Positions 41,642 to 50,027 of a stretch of DNA of 57,824 bases are shown one piece after another. Numbering within the stretch: the stretch's first letter is position 1; the number at the start of each line of letters is the position of its first letter. The stretch covers positions 1 through 57,824 of the forward strand of contig JAFLRP010000198.1 of NCBI GenBank assembly GCA_022511515.1, read 5' to 3'. A program made the translations under genes and the position numbers. The stretch is from Acutalibacter sp. (lineage in GTDB: Bacteria; Bacillota; Clostridia; Oscillospirales; Acutalibacteraceae). The notes under the pieces are model-generated. The model made no database searches. It saw nothing but the letters and a program-made list of their open reading frames with translations, and was not told the DNA's origin.

Positions 41642-42916
41642 TTACTCTTGCCCGGCCCAAACGGTGATCTCTTTTTCATTTCCGGTGAACCATTCCTTCC
41701 GAAGGATCACCTGCTCCATTTCTCCGGGAGCCATGACCGGGCGTTTCCGGCGCAGAAGCTCCTTGCCGTCCGCCTGTACCCGCACAGTGGCGTTCCGCAG
41801 ATTTTGCCCCACTCGGAAGCGCACCACCAACTGGTCTTCCATTCGATCCCTGTTCAGCGTTACGGGCACGGTGTAACGCACAGCGCCTTGGGGAAGCAAG
41901 GGGATTTTTCCCTCCGCTGTCTGTTCCGTTCCCTGCGCCTTCCTTTGGACATAGGCGGCGCAGTTTTTCCCCGCCTGCTCCGCTTCTTCGGACACATAAT
42001 CCACCAGATCGTGAACGTGCAGCACATTGCCGCAAGCGAACACCCCGGGAATGCTGGTCTCCAGACTTTCGTTGACGGTAGGTCCGCCGGTGACAGGGGA
42101 CAGGTCCACGCCGATTTCTTTTGACAGCTCGTTCTCGGGAAGCAAACCCACCGACAGCAGCAGCGTGTCACAGGGAATTTCTTCCTCCGTGCCGGGGATG
42201 GGCTTCATCTTTTCATCCACTTCGGCAATCGTCACGCCGGTGACCCGTTTCTTTCCGTGAATATCCACCACGGTGTGGCTCAGTTTCAAGGGGATGCCGT
42301 AATCGTTCAGGCACTGGACGATGTTCCGCTTCAGTCCGCCGGAGTAGGGCTGGATCTCCGCCACGCATTTGACCTTCGCACCTTCCAGCGTCATGCGGCG
42401 GGCCATGATGAGCCCAATATCGCCGCTGCCGAGAATCACTACTTCCTTGCCGGGGAGATATCCTTCCCGGTTTACCAACCTTTGGGCTGTGCCCGCAGAG
42501 AAAATTCCCGCCGGGCGGAAACCGGGGGTATTCAGTGCCCCTCTGGGGCGTTCCCGGCAGCCCATGGCCAAAACCGCGGCCTTGGCTTCGATTTGCAAGA
42601 GGCCATCCTGTCGGCTGACAGAGGTGATCAAAATACCGTCCCCCTGCCGCTCCAGCGACACTACCGTCGTTCCCAGCAGAGCCGGGATGTTTCTTTCCTC
42701 CGCCTGCTCAATATACCGGGCAGCGTACTCCGGGCCGGTCAGCTCCTCCTTGAAGGTGTGGAGGCCAAAGCCGTTGTGGATACACTGGTTCAAAATACCG
42801 CCCAGCTCCTGTTCGCGCTCTAAAATCAGCACATCTTCCACGCCGCTGTCCCGTGCGGCAATGGCCGCCGCCAATCCGGCAGGACCGCCGCCAATCACAA
42901 CAATATCGTGTTTCAT
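41642..42916 (-). CDS. FAD-dependent oxidoreductase (GlpB-like)
   Basis: A 424-residue flavoprotein with the FAD motif VVIGGGPAGLAAAIAARDSG (about 5-24), the NAD(P) motif VVILGSGDIGLIMARR (about 155) and a C-terminal FAD motif GVFACGNVLHVHDLVDYVS. A C-terminal beta domain (about 330-424) follows. Relatives sit between GlpA-like and DUF1667 genes in Firmicutes and are taken as the second subunit of an anaerobic glycerol-3-phosphate dehydrogenase-like complex. Its Shine-Dalgarno is separated from the ATG by a CTTTCGC/GCGAAAG stem-loop. Confidence 0.9.
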   Translation of the reverse strand: MKHDIVVIGGGPAGLAAAIAARDSGVEDVLILEREQELGGILNQCIHNGFGLHTFKEELTGPEYAARYIEQAEERNIPALLGTTVVSLERQGDGILITSVSRQDGLLQIEAKAAVLAMGCRERPRGALNTPGFRPAGIFSAGTAQRLVNREGYLPGKEVVILGSGDIGLIMARRMTLEGAKVKCVAEIQPYSGGLKRNIVQCLNDYGIPLKLSHTVVDIHGKKRVTGVTIAEVDEKMKPIPGTEEEIPCDTLLLSVGLLPENELSKEIGVDLSPVTGGPTVNESLETSIPGVFACGNVLHVHDLVDYVSEEAEQAGKNCAAYVQRKAQGTEQTAEGKIPLLPQGAVRYTVPVTLNRDRMEDQLVVRFRVGQNLRNATVRVQADGKELLRRKRPVMAPGEMEQVILRKEWFTGNEKEITVWAGQE

Positions 42917-42929
42917 ATTTTTCCCAACG

Positions 42930-42956
42930 CTTTCGCTTTAGCGAAAGTTTTCCTTT
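42930..42956 (-). promoter_or_regulatory. Shine-Dalgarno / stem-loop module before the GlpB-like gene
   Basis: Minus strand: GAAAGGAAAA, then CTTTCGC-TAAA-GCGAAAG (complement of 42930-42947), then 13 bases and the ATG at 42916. Confidence 0.65.
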
Positions 42957-43021
42957 CTTCAGGAATCATATCTGGTTTTGCAAAGCAAAACCGCAATCGG
43001 AATTGGCTTCTCGATCAGCCC

Positions 43022-44449
43022 TCAACGAATTTTTTCAAAGACAATTTCCGAGCCTTTGCCGTTCTTGCGGATTTCTCTCATATCGGCAGGCAGCTCCCTT
43101 GCCAGCAACTCCATCACCCTGGGGGAGCAGAACCCGCTCTGGCAACGGCCCATGCCCGCTCTGGTGCGGCGCTTCACGCCGTCCAGGGTTTTCGCGCCCA
43201 AGGTGCTGTGAATGGCGTCCAGGATCTCGCCCTCGGAAATCTCCTCGCACCGGCAGACGATAGCGCCGTAGGCCGGGTTCTCCTCTATTTTTTTCTGTCT
43301 TTCTTCCACCGGCAAAGCGGCAATTTTCACGACGCCCTTCCGAATGGGGTCGAAATCAGGTTTCTCCGGCAGATTCAGCTTTTCGGCGATTTTTTCCGCC
43401 AAATACACGCCGACGGCCGGAGCGCTGCTTAATCCGGGAGATTCTATCCCGGCAGCGTCAAAGAAGCCTTCTGCAGATTCTCCCAGCACGAAGTCGTCCC
43501 CGCGTTCGTGGGCTCTCAACCCGGTGAAAGAAGTGATGACCTGCCGCAGGGGTATATTTTTCACCGCAAGCGCGGATTTCTCGCCAACTTCGGCAAGCCC
43601 CTCCGCCGTGGTGGAATTGTTCTCCTTTTCGTCGGAATCCGCCGCCGTGGGGCCCACCAACAGATTTCCGTGGACCGTGGGGGAGACCAGCACGCCCTTG
43701 CCGTATGCGCCGGGCAACTGGAACACCGTCCTGCTCACATGAGCGCCGGCGCTCTTGTCCAGCAGCATGTATTCTCCCCGGCGGGGGGTGATTTCCAGTT
43801 TTTCCTCGCAGACCTGATTGTGCAGCTCGTCGGCATGGACTCCCGCCGCGTTGACCACGACTTTTGTCTCCACGTCCCCGGCGTCGGTGTGCAGCACCCA
43901 GTTTTTTTCTTTTTTCTCAATGGAAGTTACCGCTGTGTTGAAACAGAACTCCACCCCGTTTTGGGCGGCGTTTTCCGCAAAGCCCAATGTCATTTCAAAG
44001 GGGCACACAATGCCGGAAGTCTCCGCCAGCAGCGCTCCGCAAACGGTTTCCTGCAAATTCGGTTCGATTTCCCGGGCCTCCTCGCCGTTCAAAAGCCGTA
44101 TTCCCGGCACGCCGTTGGCTTCGCCCCGGCGATACAGCTCCTCTAAGTGGGGCAGGTCGGCCTCATCGAGGCAGGTCACCAGCGCACCCACCCTTTTGAA
44201 CGGAATGTCCAGCTCCCGGGAAATCCGGTCCATCATGGCGTTGCCCTGCACGTTCATTTTCGCCTTTATAGTACCGGGTTCGGCGTCGAATCCAGCATGG
44301 ATAATGGCGGAATTCGCCTTGCTGGTACCCTCGCACACGTCGGATTCCTTTTCCAGCACCAGGAAATTTCCCTTCCGCCGGGAAAGCTCCCTGGCCACCG
44401 CGCTGCCGGTCACTCCGGCGCCGATGATCACCGCATCATATTGTTTCAT
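43022..44449 (-). CDS. Glycerol-3-phosphate dehydrogenase-like FAD protein (GlpA-like) with [2Fe-2S] domain
   Basis: A 475-residue flavoprotein. The N-terminal FAD motif is AVIIGAGVTGSAVARELSRR (about 5-24), followed by TSKANSAIIHAGFDAEPGT, a DAO-type substrate domain and SPGLSSAPAVGVYLAE. The C-terminal 70 residues hold four cysteines in VCRCEE and GRCQSGFCSP, a BFD-like [2Fe-2S] domain as in GlpA. GGGGGAG precedes the ATG at 44449. First gene of the three-gene oxidoreductase set, divergent from xylulokinase. Substrate is probably glycerol 3-phosphate or a related 2-hydroxy acid. Confidence 0.9.
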   Translation of the reverse strand: MKQYDAVIIGAGVTGSAVARELSRRKGNFLVLEKESDVCEGTSKANSAIIHAGFDAEPGTIKAKMNVQGNAMMDRISRELDIPFKRVGALVTCLDEADLPHLEELYRRGEANGVPGIRLLNGEEAREIEPNLQETVCGALLAETSGIVCPFEMTLGFAENAAQNGVEFCFNTAVTSIEKKEKNWVLHTDAGDVETKVVVNAAGVHADELHNQVCEEKLEITPRRGEYMLLDKSAGAHVSRTVFQLPGAYGKGVLVSPTVHGNLLVGPTAADSDEKENNSTTAEGLAEVGEKSALAVKNIPLRQVITSFTGLRAHERGDDFVLGESAEGFFDAAGIESPGLSSAPAVGVYLAEKIAEKLNLPEKPDFDPIRKGVVKIAALPVEERQKKIEENPAYGAIVCRCEEISEGEILDAIHSTLGAKTLDGVKRRTRAGMGRCQSGFCSPRVMELLARELPADMREIRKNGKGSEIVFEKIR

Positions 44450-44483
44450 CAAACTCCCCCTCACTTCTCAAAACCTAAAACTT

Positions 44484-44512
44484 ATAATAGCAAAAAACTC
44501 TCTGCTTCGCAA
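44484..44512 (-). promoter_or_regulatory. Promoter of the GlpA-like operon
   Basis: TTGCGA (complement of 44507-44512) and TATTAT (complement of 44484-44489), spacer 17 bp. Confidence 0.65.
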
Positions 44513-44536
44513 GTGGGCTTTGCCGAAATTCACACC

Positions 44537-44565
44537 TTGACAGATTTCGGGAAATCAGGGAAAAT
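44537..44565 (+). promoter_or_regulatory. Possible promoter of the xylulokinase gene
   Basis: TTGACA (44537-44542), 17 bp, GAAAAT (44560-44565), divergent from the GlpA-like promoter. The -10 is poor. Confidence 0.4.
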
Positions 44566-44600
44566 AGTCTATATCCATTCTTTTGGGAAGGAGAAAAAAT

Positions 44601-46127
44601 ATGGAATATCTGATCGGCATTGACTTGGGGACAAGCGGCACGAAAACGGTTCTTTTTGACAAAACCGGCAGCGTTGTCGCTTCTGCCTTAGTGGAGTACC
44701 CCATGTATCAAGAAAGAAACGGCTGGGCGGAACAGGACCCGGCGGATTGGTGGCACGCCGCAGCGGAGACTATTCACTCCGTGCTCACGATGAGCAAAAT
44801 CGATCCCGCAGATGTAAAGGGCATCGGCATTTCCGGGCAGATGCACGGGCTTGTCATGCTGGACAAAGACGGCAGGGTGCTTCGCCGCTCCATCATTTGG
44901 TGCGACCAGCGGACTGCGGCGGAATGTGAGGAGATCACCGAGAAGGTTGGTGCCAAGCGCCTCATTGAGATCACCGCAAATCCGGCTTTGCCGGGCTTTA
45001 CTGCCTCGAAGATCCTGTGGGTGAGAAAGCATGAGCCGGAAATTTACGGGAAATGCGCCCACATTTTGCTGCCGAAAGATTATGTGCGCTACATGCTCAC
45101 CGGTGATTTTGCCACGGAGGTTTCCGACGCCTCCGGCATGCAGCTTTTGGATGTACCTCACCGCTGCTGGAGCGCGGAAGTTCTGGAAAAGTTGGACATC
45201 GATCCTGCTATGCTTGCAAAGGTGTACGAATCCCCGGAGATCACGGGAGTGGTTCACACTGAAGCAGCTAAAATTACCGGGCTGAAAGCCGGGACGCCTG
45301 TGGTGGGCGGAGCGGGAGACAATGCCGCCGCCGCCGTGGGGACCGGCGTGGTCGTGAACGGCAAAGCCTTTACCACCATTGGTACTTCCGGTGTGGTGTA
45401 TGCCCACACCGACGAGATCACCATCGACCCTCAGGGCCGAGTGCACACCTTCTGCTGCTCTGTTCCCGGCGCGTGGCATGTGATGGGCGTGACCCAAGGA
45501 GCCGGGCTTTCCCTGAAATGGTTCCGGGACAATTTCTGTATGGCGGAAAAAGAAACTGCCGCTTCCATGGGCGTTGACCCCTACTACTTGATGGACAAGG
45601 AAGCGGAATTGTCACCCATTGGGTGCAATCGACTTTTGTACCTGCCTTATCTGATGGGCGAACGTACGCCCCACCTCGATCCGGATTGCCGGGGCGTGTT
45701 CTTCGGCCTTTCTGCCATTCATACCCGGCGTGATCTACTGCGGGCCGTGATGGAAGGCGTGACCTACTCCCAGCGGGACAGCGTGGAAATTTTGCGTGGT
45801 ATGGGTGTGGATATCGGCGAAATGATGGCTTGCGGCGGCGGGGGAAGTTCTCCCCTGTGGCGGCAAATGCTGGCTGATACCTACAACTGTCCGGTAAGGA
45901 CAGTTGTTTCCAAGGAGGGTCCTGCTTTGGGCGTGGCGATTTTGGCAGGCGTAGGCGCAGGATTGTATCCCTCGGTGCAGGAGGCCTGTGAGAGAATGAT
46001 TCAAACCAACCCGCCGCAAGAGCCTGTCGCGGAGAATGTGCCCAAATATGAGAAATTCTATCAGATGTACCGCTCTTTGTACCCCGTGATGAGGAATAGC
46101 TTTAAGGAATTATCAACGCTGGACTGA
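44601..46127 (+). CDS. xylB: Xylulokinase
   Basis: XylB phosphorylates D-xylulose to xylulose 5-phosphate for the pentose phosphate pathway. The 508-residue FGGY kinase has the N-terminal phosphate loop GIDLGTSGTKTVLFD, the xylulokinase-type GISGQMHGLVMLD (about residue 75), SIIWCDQRT, the adenosine-binding GTSGVVYAH (about 260) and GGGGSSPLWRQMLADT (about 413). GQMHGLV favours xylulokinase over glycerol kinase. AAGGAG is seven bases before the ATG. Monocistronic, divergent from the GlpA-like operon; no xylA or xylose transporter is adjacent. Confidence 0.93.
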   Translation: MEYLIGIDLGTSGTKTVLFDKTGSVVASALVEYPMYQERNGWAEQDPADWWHAAAETIHSVLTMSKIDPADVKGIGISGQMHGLVMLDKDGRVLRRSIIWCDQRTAAECEEITEKVGAKRLIEITANPALPGFTASKILWVRKHEPEIYGKCAHILLPKDYVRYMLTGDFATEVSDASGMQLLDVPHRCWSAEVLEKLDIDPAMLAKVYESPEITGVVHTEAAKITGLKAGTPVVGGAGDNAAAAVGTGVVVNGKAFTTIGTSGVVYAHTDEITIDPQGRVHTFCCSVPGAWHVMGVTQGAGLSLKWFRDNFCMAEKETAASMGVDPYYLMDKEAELSPIGCNRLLYLPYLMGERTPHLDPDCRGVFFGLSAIHTRRDLLRAVMEGVTYSQRDSVEILRGMGVDIGEMMACGGGGSSPLWRQMLADTYNCPVRTVVSKEGPALGVAILAGVGAGLYPSVQEACERMIQTNPPQEPVAENVPKYEKFYQMYRSLYPVMRNSFKELSTLD

Positions 46128-46142
46128 CGATTTTAAAATAGA

Positions 46143-46177
46143 GAAAGCCCCGGTTACGTTGTAACCGGGGCTTTCTT
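46143..46177 (+). terminator. Terminator after xylB
   Basis: A 15-bp perfect stem GAAAGCCCCGGTTAC with loop GTT, followed by a short T-rich tail. Confidence 0.88.
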
Positions 46178-46259
46178 CTGCCTATAACAAGGCGGCAGCC
46201 TTTTTCCGAAATAAACAGAAAGGACGGCGCAGATGAAAAGCTAACGCTTTCTTCTGAAT

Positions 46260-46302
46260 ATAACGAGGCGGGAGCGAATTTCTTCGCTCCCGCCGTCGTT
46301 AT
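46260..46302 (-). terminator. Terminator after the SLH protein gene
   Basis: A stem of about 19 bp with one mismatch (ATAACGA, GGCGGGAGCGAA and their complements, loop TTTC) lies 32 bp after the stop. The flank and left arm repeat, imperfectly, the sequence 46169-46200 beside the xylB terminator. Confidence 0.75.
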
Positions 46303-46334
46303 GGGATATCTTAAAATTAAGTAGAGTTGAAACC

Positions 46335-49300
46335 TTACTTATTCAAAGACAGGACCATGATGATGGCTGCGTCGCAGCGCTTGATGTTCTCGGTGGGAGC
46401 AAAGGTCCCATCGGTGCGGCCGTTGATGATACCGGCCTTGGCGCAAGCAGCTACAGAAGACTTAGCCCAGCTGGAGATCTTCGCATCATCCTTGAAGGAG
46501 GTGGTGGAAGTGGAGCGGGTCAGCTTCAGGGCGCGAGCCACGATGGAAGCAGCTTCCTGACGAGTGATGTTAGCGTTGGGATCGAAGATACCATTGCCAC
46601 GACCGGAGATGATGTTGTTCTCTGCGCAGAAGGCGATCTTATCCAGAGCGTAGTCATTAGCAGCAACATCGGTGAAGGAAGTGGTGGTGTAGCCAGTGGT
46701 ATCGACACCCAGCATCTTAACGACCATCACAGCAAAGTCTCTGCGGGTGATAGCGTTGTCGGGTCTGAAGGTGCCATCCGGATAACCGTTGACGATACCG
46801 GCAGCGGCTGCCTGGTACACGCGGTCATAGTAGTAAGCGCCGGCGGGCACATCGGTGAACTGGGTGCGAGCAGTAACGGTCACGGTGTAAACCAAAGTGG
46901 TGGAACGATCTTCAGAGGTAACCTTGATGGTAAAGGGATCGGTCACATCATAGAGGGTAACAGTGGGATCGTCGGGATCGGCAACACCCTTGCCCTCGAG
47001 GCTGCAAGTGTGAGTAGCCATCTTGGAAACTTCGTACTCAACGGTAACAGCAGTCAGATCGCTGTTGAAGGGCAGGGTCACGGAAATGTCTCTGCCATTG
47101 ATGACACCGGCATAGCCGTCGACCTTCAGAGAGGTGACCTTTGCACCGGACTCAGCAGCAGCGGACTTCACGGTAACGGTGTAGTTGGTACGGCCGTTTC
47201 CAGCCTCGCTGATAACAGTGATGGTATCGAAAGAAACAAAGGAAGAACCGTTGCTGACCTGGATCTCCAGTTCGCCGCCATTGGAAACGACCTTCATCCA
47301 GCTATGCTCAGAACCCTCAACAGGGGCCTGCTTCAGTTCAACAGAACCAGCCTCAACCACAGCATACTTGGAAGCACTGTACACGGCAAAGAAGGGAGCA
47401 CCGTCCACATAGGAAGCGGGAACAGTGATTTCTACGCTCTTGCCGGAGACGGAAGAGGTAACCAGACCGTCCTTGGTAGCCAGACCGTTCAGGGTGTGGC
47501 CGGTGGCGGCGGTTTCAAACTTCACATCGACCTCGTAGATGGTCACATGGTTCTTGTAATCATCGCCAGCCAGATCTTCCACAGTCTCAGCGGGCTCGTC
47601 GCCCAGAGCAACTGCAGCGGTCTCGTCGGCAACAACGATCACCAGATTTTCGTCAGCCAGATCGGAAACTGCAGGGCCTTCCGGCTCGACAGGAGCCTTG
47701 GTCTCCTCGTCATAGCCGCTGGCGAAGGGCACCAGAGTACCGTTAACGCCATAGTAGAAGGCAGCGCCTTCGGGGATCTCGTAGCAGGTAACCAGATCGG
47801 GATCGGAGGTCTCATAGGAATAGGGGAAGGTGACAGTGACCTTCTTGTCGGAAACGGAAGCCTTAAAGCTGTTGTCCTCAGTCACAGCGTCGCTGGTAGC
47901 AGCGGTGCTGAAGGTCAGGCTGTCCAGAGTCTTGCCGGTCTTGGCAGCTTCCTTCGTGAACTTCAGAGACCATGTGAGAGAAATGTCACCATCGGAAGTC
48001 ACACGAATGGTGTTGGTGCCGGTGAAGGGATCTGCAGCAAAGTTGACATAGTCAACCATGGTTGCAGAGGTCTTTTCCCAAGTGTAGCTGGCAGGATCGG
48101 TCACCTGCTCAACAGTGGTAGCATAGGGAACGGTGAAGCTGACGGAGTAGCCGGAAACAACGCCCTTGAACTCGTTTTCGCCGATCTTCAGCACAGCGCC
48201 GGTGATGGCGGGGCTGTCATTGTACTTGTCAGCAGTGGTAGCAGTCAGACGATAGTAGGCATAGTCGCCGTTCTCAGCCTCAACCTCAACCAGGAGTTCC
48301 TTGCCGTTGCTCAGGTCAACGGTAGCAGTGTAGACGCCGTCGGCCTCAGTGGGAACAACGCTGCCGATCTTCCGAACCACAGCCTTAGCAGCGGGAGTAA
48401 CCGCAACAACGGTCTGGGTCAGGTCGGAATTATGGGGCAACTGGACAGTCAGCTTCTGGCCGCTGACGGTGCCGTCCTCGGTGAAGGTCTGATCCTTATC
48501 GTTGGTAGCAGTAGCGGTGAAGGAGGTGACGGAATTATCAGCGCTCTGCGCAACTTCGATATTTACCTGAATGGTCTTGGAAGTGCCCTTGTTGGAGGTC
48601 AAAACCAGCGTGTTGGAGGCATTGACCACGGGCTTCTGGCCGCTGAGCACTTCAGTGCCATTCCACTCAGCCTTCTGCAGAGACACACCGTTGGTGGTGG
48701 GTACGCGGAAGCGGAGAGCCATTTCTTTGCCGAGCTCAGTGCCCTCGGGCATGGAAACGGTATAAACGGAATCGTCCTCAGAATCCACAACAGCGTCAAC
48801 GCCGCCGACGGTCAGTGTGGTCAGGGGGAGTGCCATTTCAGAAGAGGTGATGGTGTAGAAATCCTCGTCACCGTTCTGAGCGGTCAGGGTCACTTCATCG
48901 GCCTCGCCGATGGTGATGGTCTTGGTGATGGGAGCATCAGACACGGGCTTCTCCAGAACGATTTCCAGAGTTGCAGTAGCGTGTTCATCGGTATAGCCCC
49001 ACGGTACCACCAGAGTGATGGTCTTCTTGCTGTTGTCCACGGTGGCCTCAATGCCGTCGGTGGTCTTGGCGCTGGCGATCGCCACGCTGCCGCTGGGAGC
49101 GGGCTTGGTGAAGGTCACGGTGTAAGTAGAGCTCTTCGTCTTGCCATCTTCAGTGGCAGCATAGAAGGTAACCTTCTTTGCATCTGCATCTACTTCCAGA
49201 GCGTGTGCGCCGGAAACAACTTTCGCTACTTCTTCGCTGCCGGCCTTGCCGTTGGAACCGGTGACAGTGTAGTTGACAACATCGTACTTGGAGTTGTCAT

Positions 49301-49526
49301 ACAGAGTAACTGTCAGGGTAACGGGGCTGGTAGCATCGTAGGCCAGGGTGTTGGTCCAGGACGGGCTGCTGCCCTCCAGGGTGCCCTGATCAGCCGCTAA
49401 GGACTTGATGGTGCCGTCGGTAACGAGCAACTCGTTAGCAGAAGCACCGAGCGGAATCATTGCGACAACCAGCATGACTGCCAGAATCATCGCAAGTGAT
49501 TTCTTCAGGAACTTGCTCTTGTTCAT
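46335..49526 (-). CDS. Secreted SLH-domain protein with cadherin-like beta-sandwich repeats
   Basis: A 1063-residue exported protein. The signal peptide (MNKSKFLKKSLAMILAVM, then LVVAMIPLGASA) has a cleavage site near residue 30. A long Thr/Val/Ser-rich region of about seven beta-sandwich modules follows, with recurring YTVTV or YRLTA ends as in cadherin-like PF12733 repeats. Three C-terminal SLH domains (about 875-1063: FTDVPAGAYYYDRVYQAAAA, ALDKIAFCAENNIISG, AKSSVAACAKAGIINGRTDG) should bind secondary cell wall polymer. The codon choice is narrow (mostly AAG, few rare codons), suggesting high expression; a major surface layer or fibre component is likely. AGAGGG precedes the ATG at 49526. 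Confidence 0.93.
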   Translation of the reverse strand: MNKSKFLKKSLAMILAVMLVVAMIPLGASANELLVTDGTIKSLAADQGTLEGSSPSWTNTLAYDATSPVTLTVTLYDNSKYDVVNYTVTGSNGKAGSEEVAKVVSGAHALEVDADAKKVTFYAATEDGKTKSSTYTVTFTKPAPSGSVAIASAKTTDGIEATVDNSKKTITLVVPWGYTDEHATATLEIVLEKPVSDAPITKTITIGEADEVTLTAQNGDEDFYTITSSEMALPLTTLTVGGVDAVVDSEDDSVYTVSMPEGTELGKEMALRFRVPTTNGVSLQKAEWNGTEVLSGQKPVVNASNTLVLTSNKGTSKTIQVNIEVAQSADNSVTSFTATATNDKDQTFTEDGTVSGQKLTVQLPHNSDLTQTVVAVTPAAKAVVRKIGSVVPTEADGVYTATVDLSNGKELLVEVEAENGDYAYYRLTATTADKYNDSPAITGAVLKIGENEFKGVVSGYSVSFTVPYATTVEQVTDPASYTWEKTSATMVDYVNFAADPFTGTNTIRVTSDGDISLTWSLKFTKEAAKTGKTLDSLTFSTAATSDAVTEDNSFKASVSDKKVTVTFPYSYETSDPDLVTCYEIPEGAAFYYGVNGTLVPFASGYDEETKAPVEPEGPAVSDLADENLVIVVADETAAVALGDEPAETVEDLAGDDYKNHVTIYEVDVKFETAATGHTLNGLATKDGLVTSSVSGKSVEITVPASYVDGAPFFAVYSASKYAVVEAGSVELKQAPVEGSEHSWMKVVSNGGELEIQVSNGSSFVSFDTITVISEAGNGRTNYTVTVKSAAAESGAKVTSLKVDGYAGVINGRDISVTLPFNSDLTAVTVEYEVSKMATHTCSLEGKGVADPDDPTVTLYDVTDPFTIKVTSEDRSTTLVYTVTVTARTQFTDVPAGAYYYDRVYQAAAAGIVNGYPDGTFRPDNAITRRDFAVMVVKMLGVDTTGYTTTSFTDVAANDYALDKIAFCAENNIISGRGNGIFDPNANITRQEAASIVARALKLTRSTSTTSFKDDAKISSWAKSSVAACAKAGIINGRTDGTFAPTENIKRCDAAIIMVLSLNK

Positions 49527-49593
49527 GATTTCAACCCTCTTAAATTTTAGATTCTCACAGGGCATAATTCCCCCATGAGTGGAAGTTGCTTAT

Positions 49594-49622
49594 ATCATAA
49601 CCCTTTCTCCCGAAAAAAGCAA
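49594..49622 (-). promoter_or_regulatory. Promoter of the SLH protein gene
   Basis: TTGCTT (complement of 49617-49622) and TATGAT (complement of 49594-49599), spacer 17 bp, about 70 bp before the ATG. Confidence 0.65.
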
Positions 49623-49639
49623 GACTTTTTTTCAACCTT

Positions 49640-49988
49640 TTCAGAAATTTACATAATTTTTTTATTTTCGCCAAAAACCCAAAAAAATGGCTTTCCTATG
49701 CGGTTTCTTGCGGTTTTCTCTCTTTCTTTGCTCTGCTTTTTTAGGGAATCTTCCATCTTTTGCCTTAACAAGCACACCCATTTTTAGCAAATTTGACCGT
49801 GCTTTTCAGGCTTTTCAGCGCTTTTCCGCAGCAGACAGTGCGCATTTTCCGAGATTTTTCAAGAAATGTCCTCGAGAAATGCAAAAAGGTGACTTTGATG
49901 GATGCCATTCGTATACTATATATTATATGGATTATATTGAGCGGCTGCAAAATTCATGAAAGGCTCGCGGTCTTTATCCTGTATTTCT
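49640..49988. other. AT-rich intergenic stretch without a recognisable gene
   Basis: Short frames exist on both strands, but they are Phe/Lys-rich and lack Shine-Dalgarno sequences or motifs. A run of overlapping -10-like sequences (TATACTATATATTATATGG) lies near 49912-49930. I see no repeat or RNA structure. Confidence 0.6.
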
Positions 49989-50026
49989 CAAAAAAAGCCT
50001 TTGACTGAAAAAGTCAAAGGCTTTTT
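49989..50026 (-). terminator. Terminator after the MecA-like gene
   Basis: A 15-bp perfect stem (49992-50006 with 50012-50026), loop GAAAA, with T-rich sequence on the minus strand after it. It abuts the stop codon at 50028. Confidence 0.92.
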
Positions 50027-50027
50027 G

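Noticed and set aside
47010-49400. 796-codon open frame on the plus strand opposite the SLH protein gene
   Set aside because: It is a mirror of biased codon use in the real gene: no ribosome binding site, low-complexity Gly/Ser/Val/Asn-rich translation, no recognisable motif.
49687-50008. Short plus-strand frames in the AT-rich gap after the SLH gene
   Set aside because: Phe-rich translations without ribosome binding sites or similarity; treated as non-coding.
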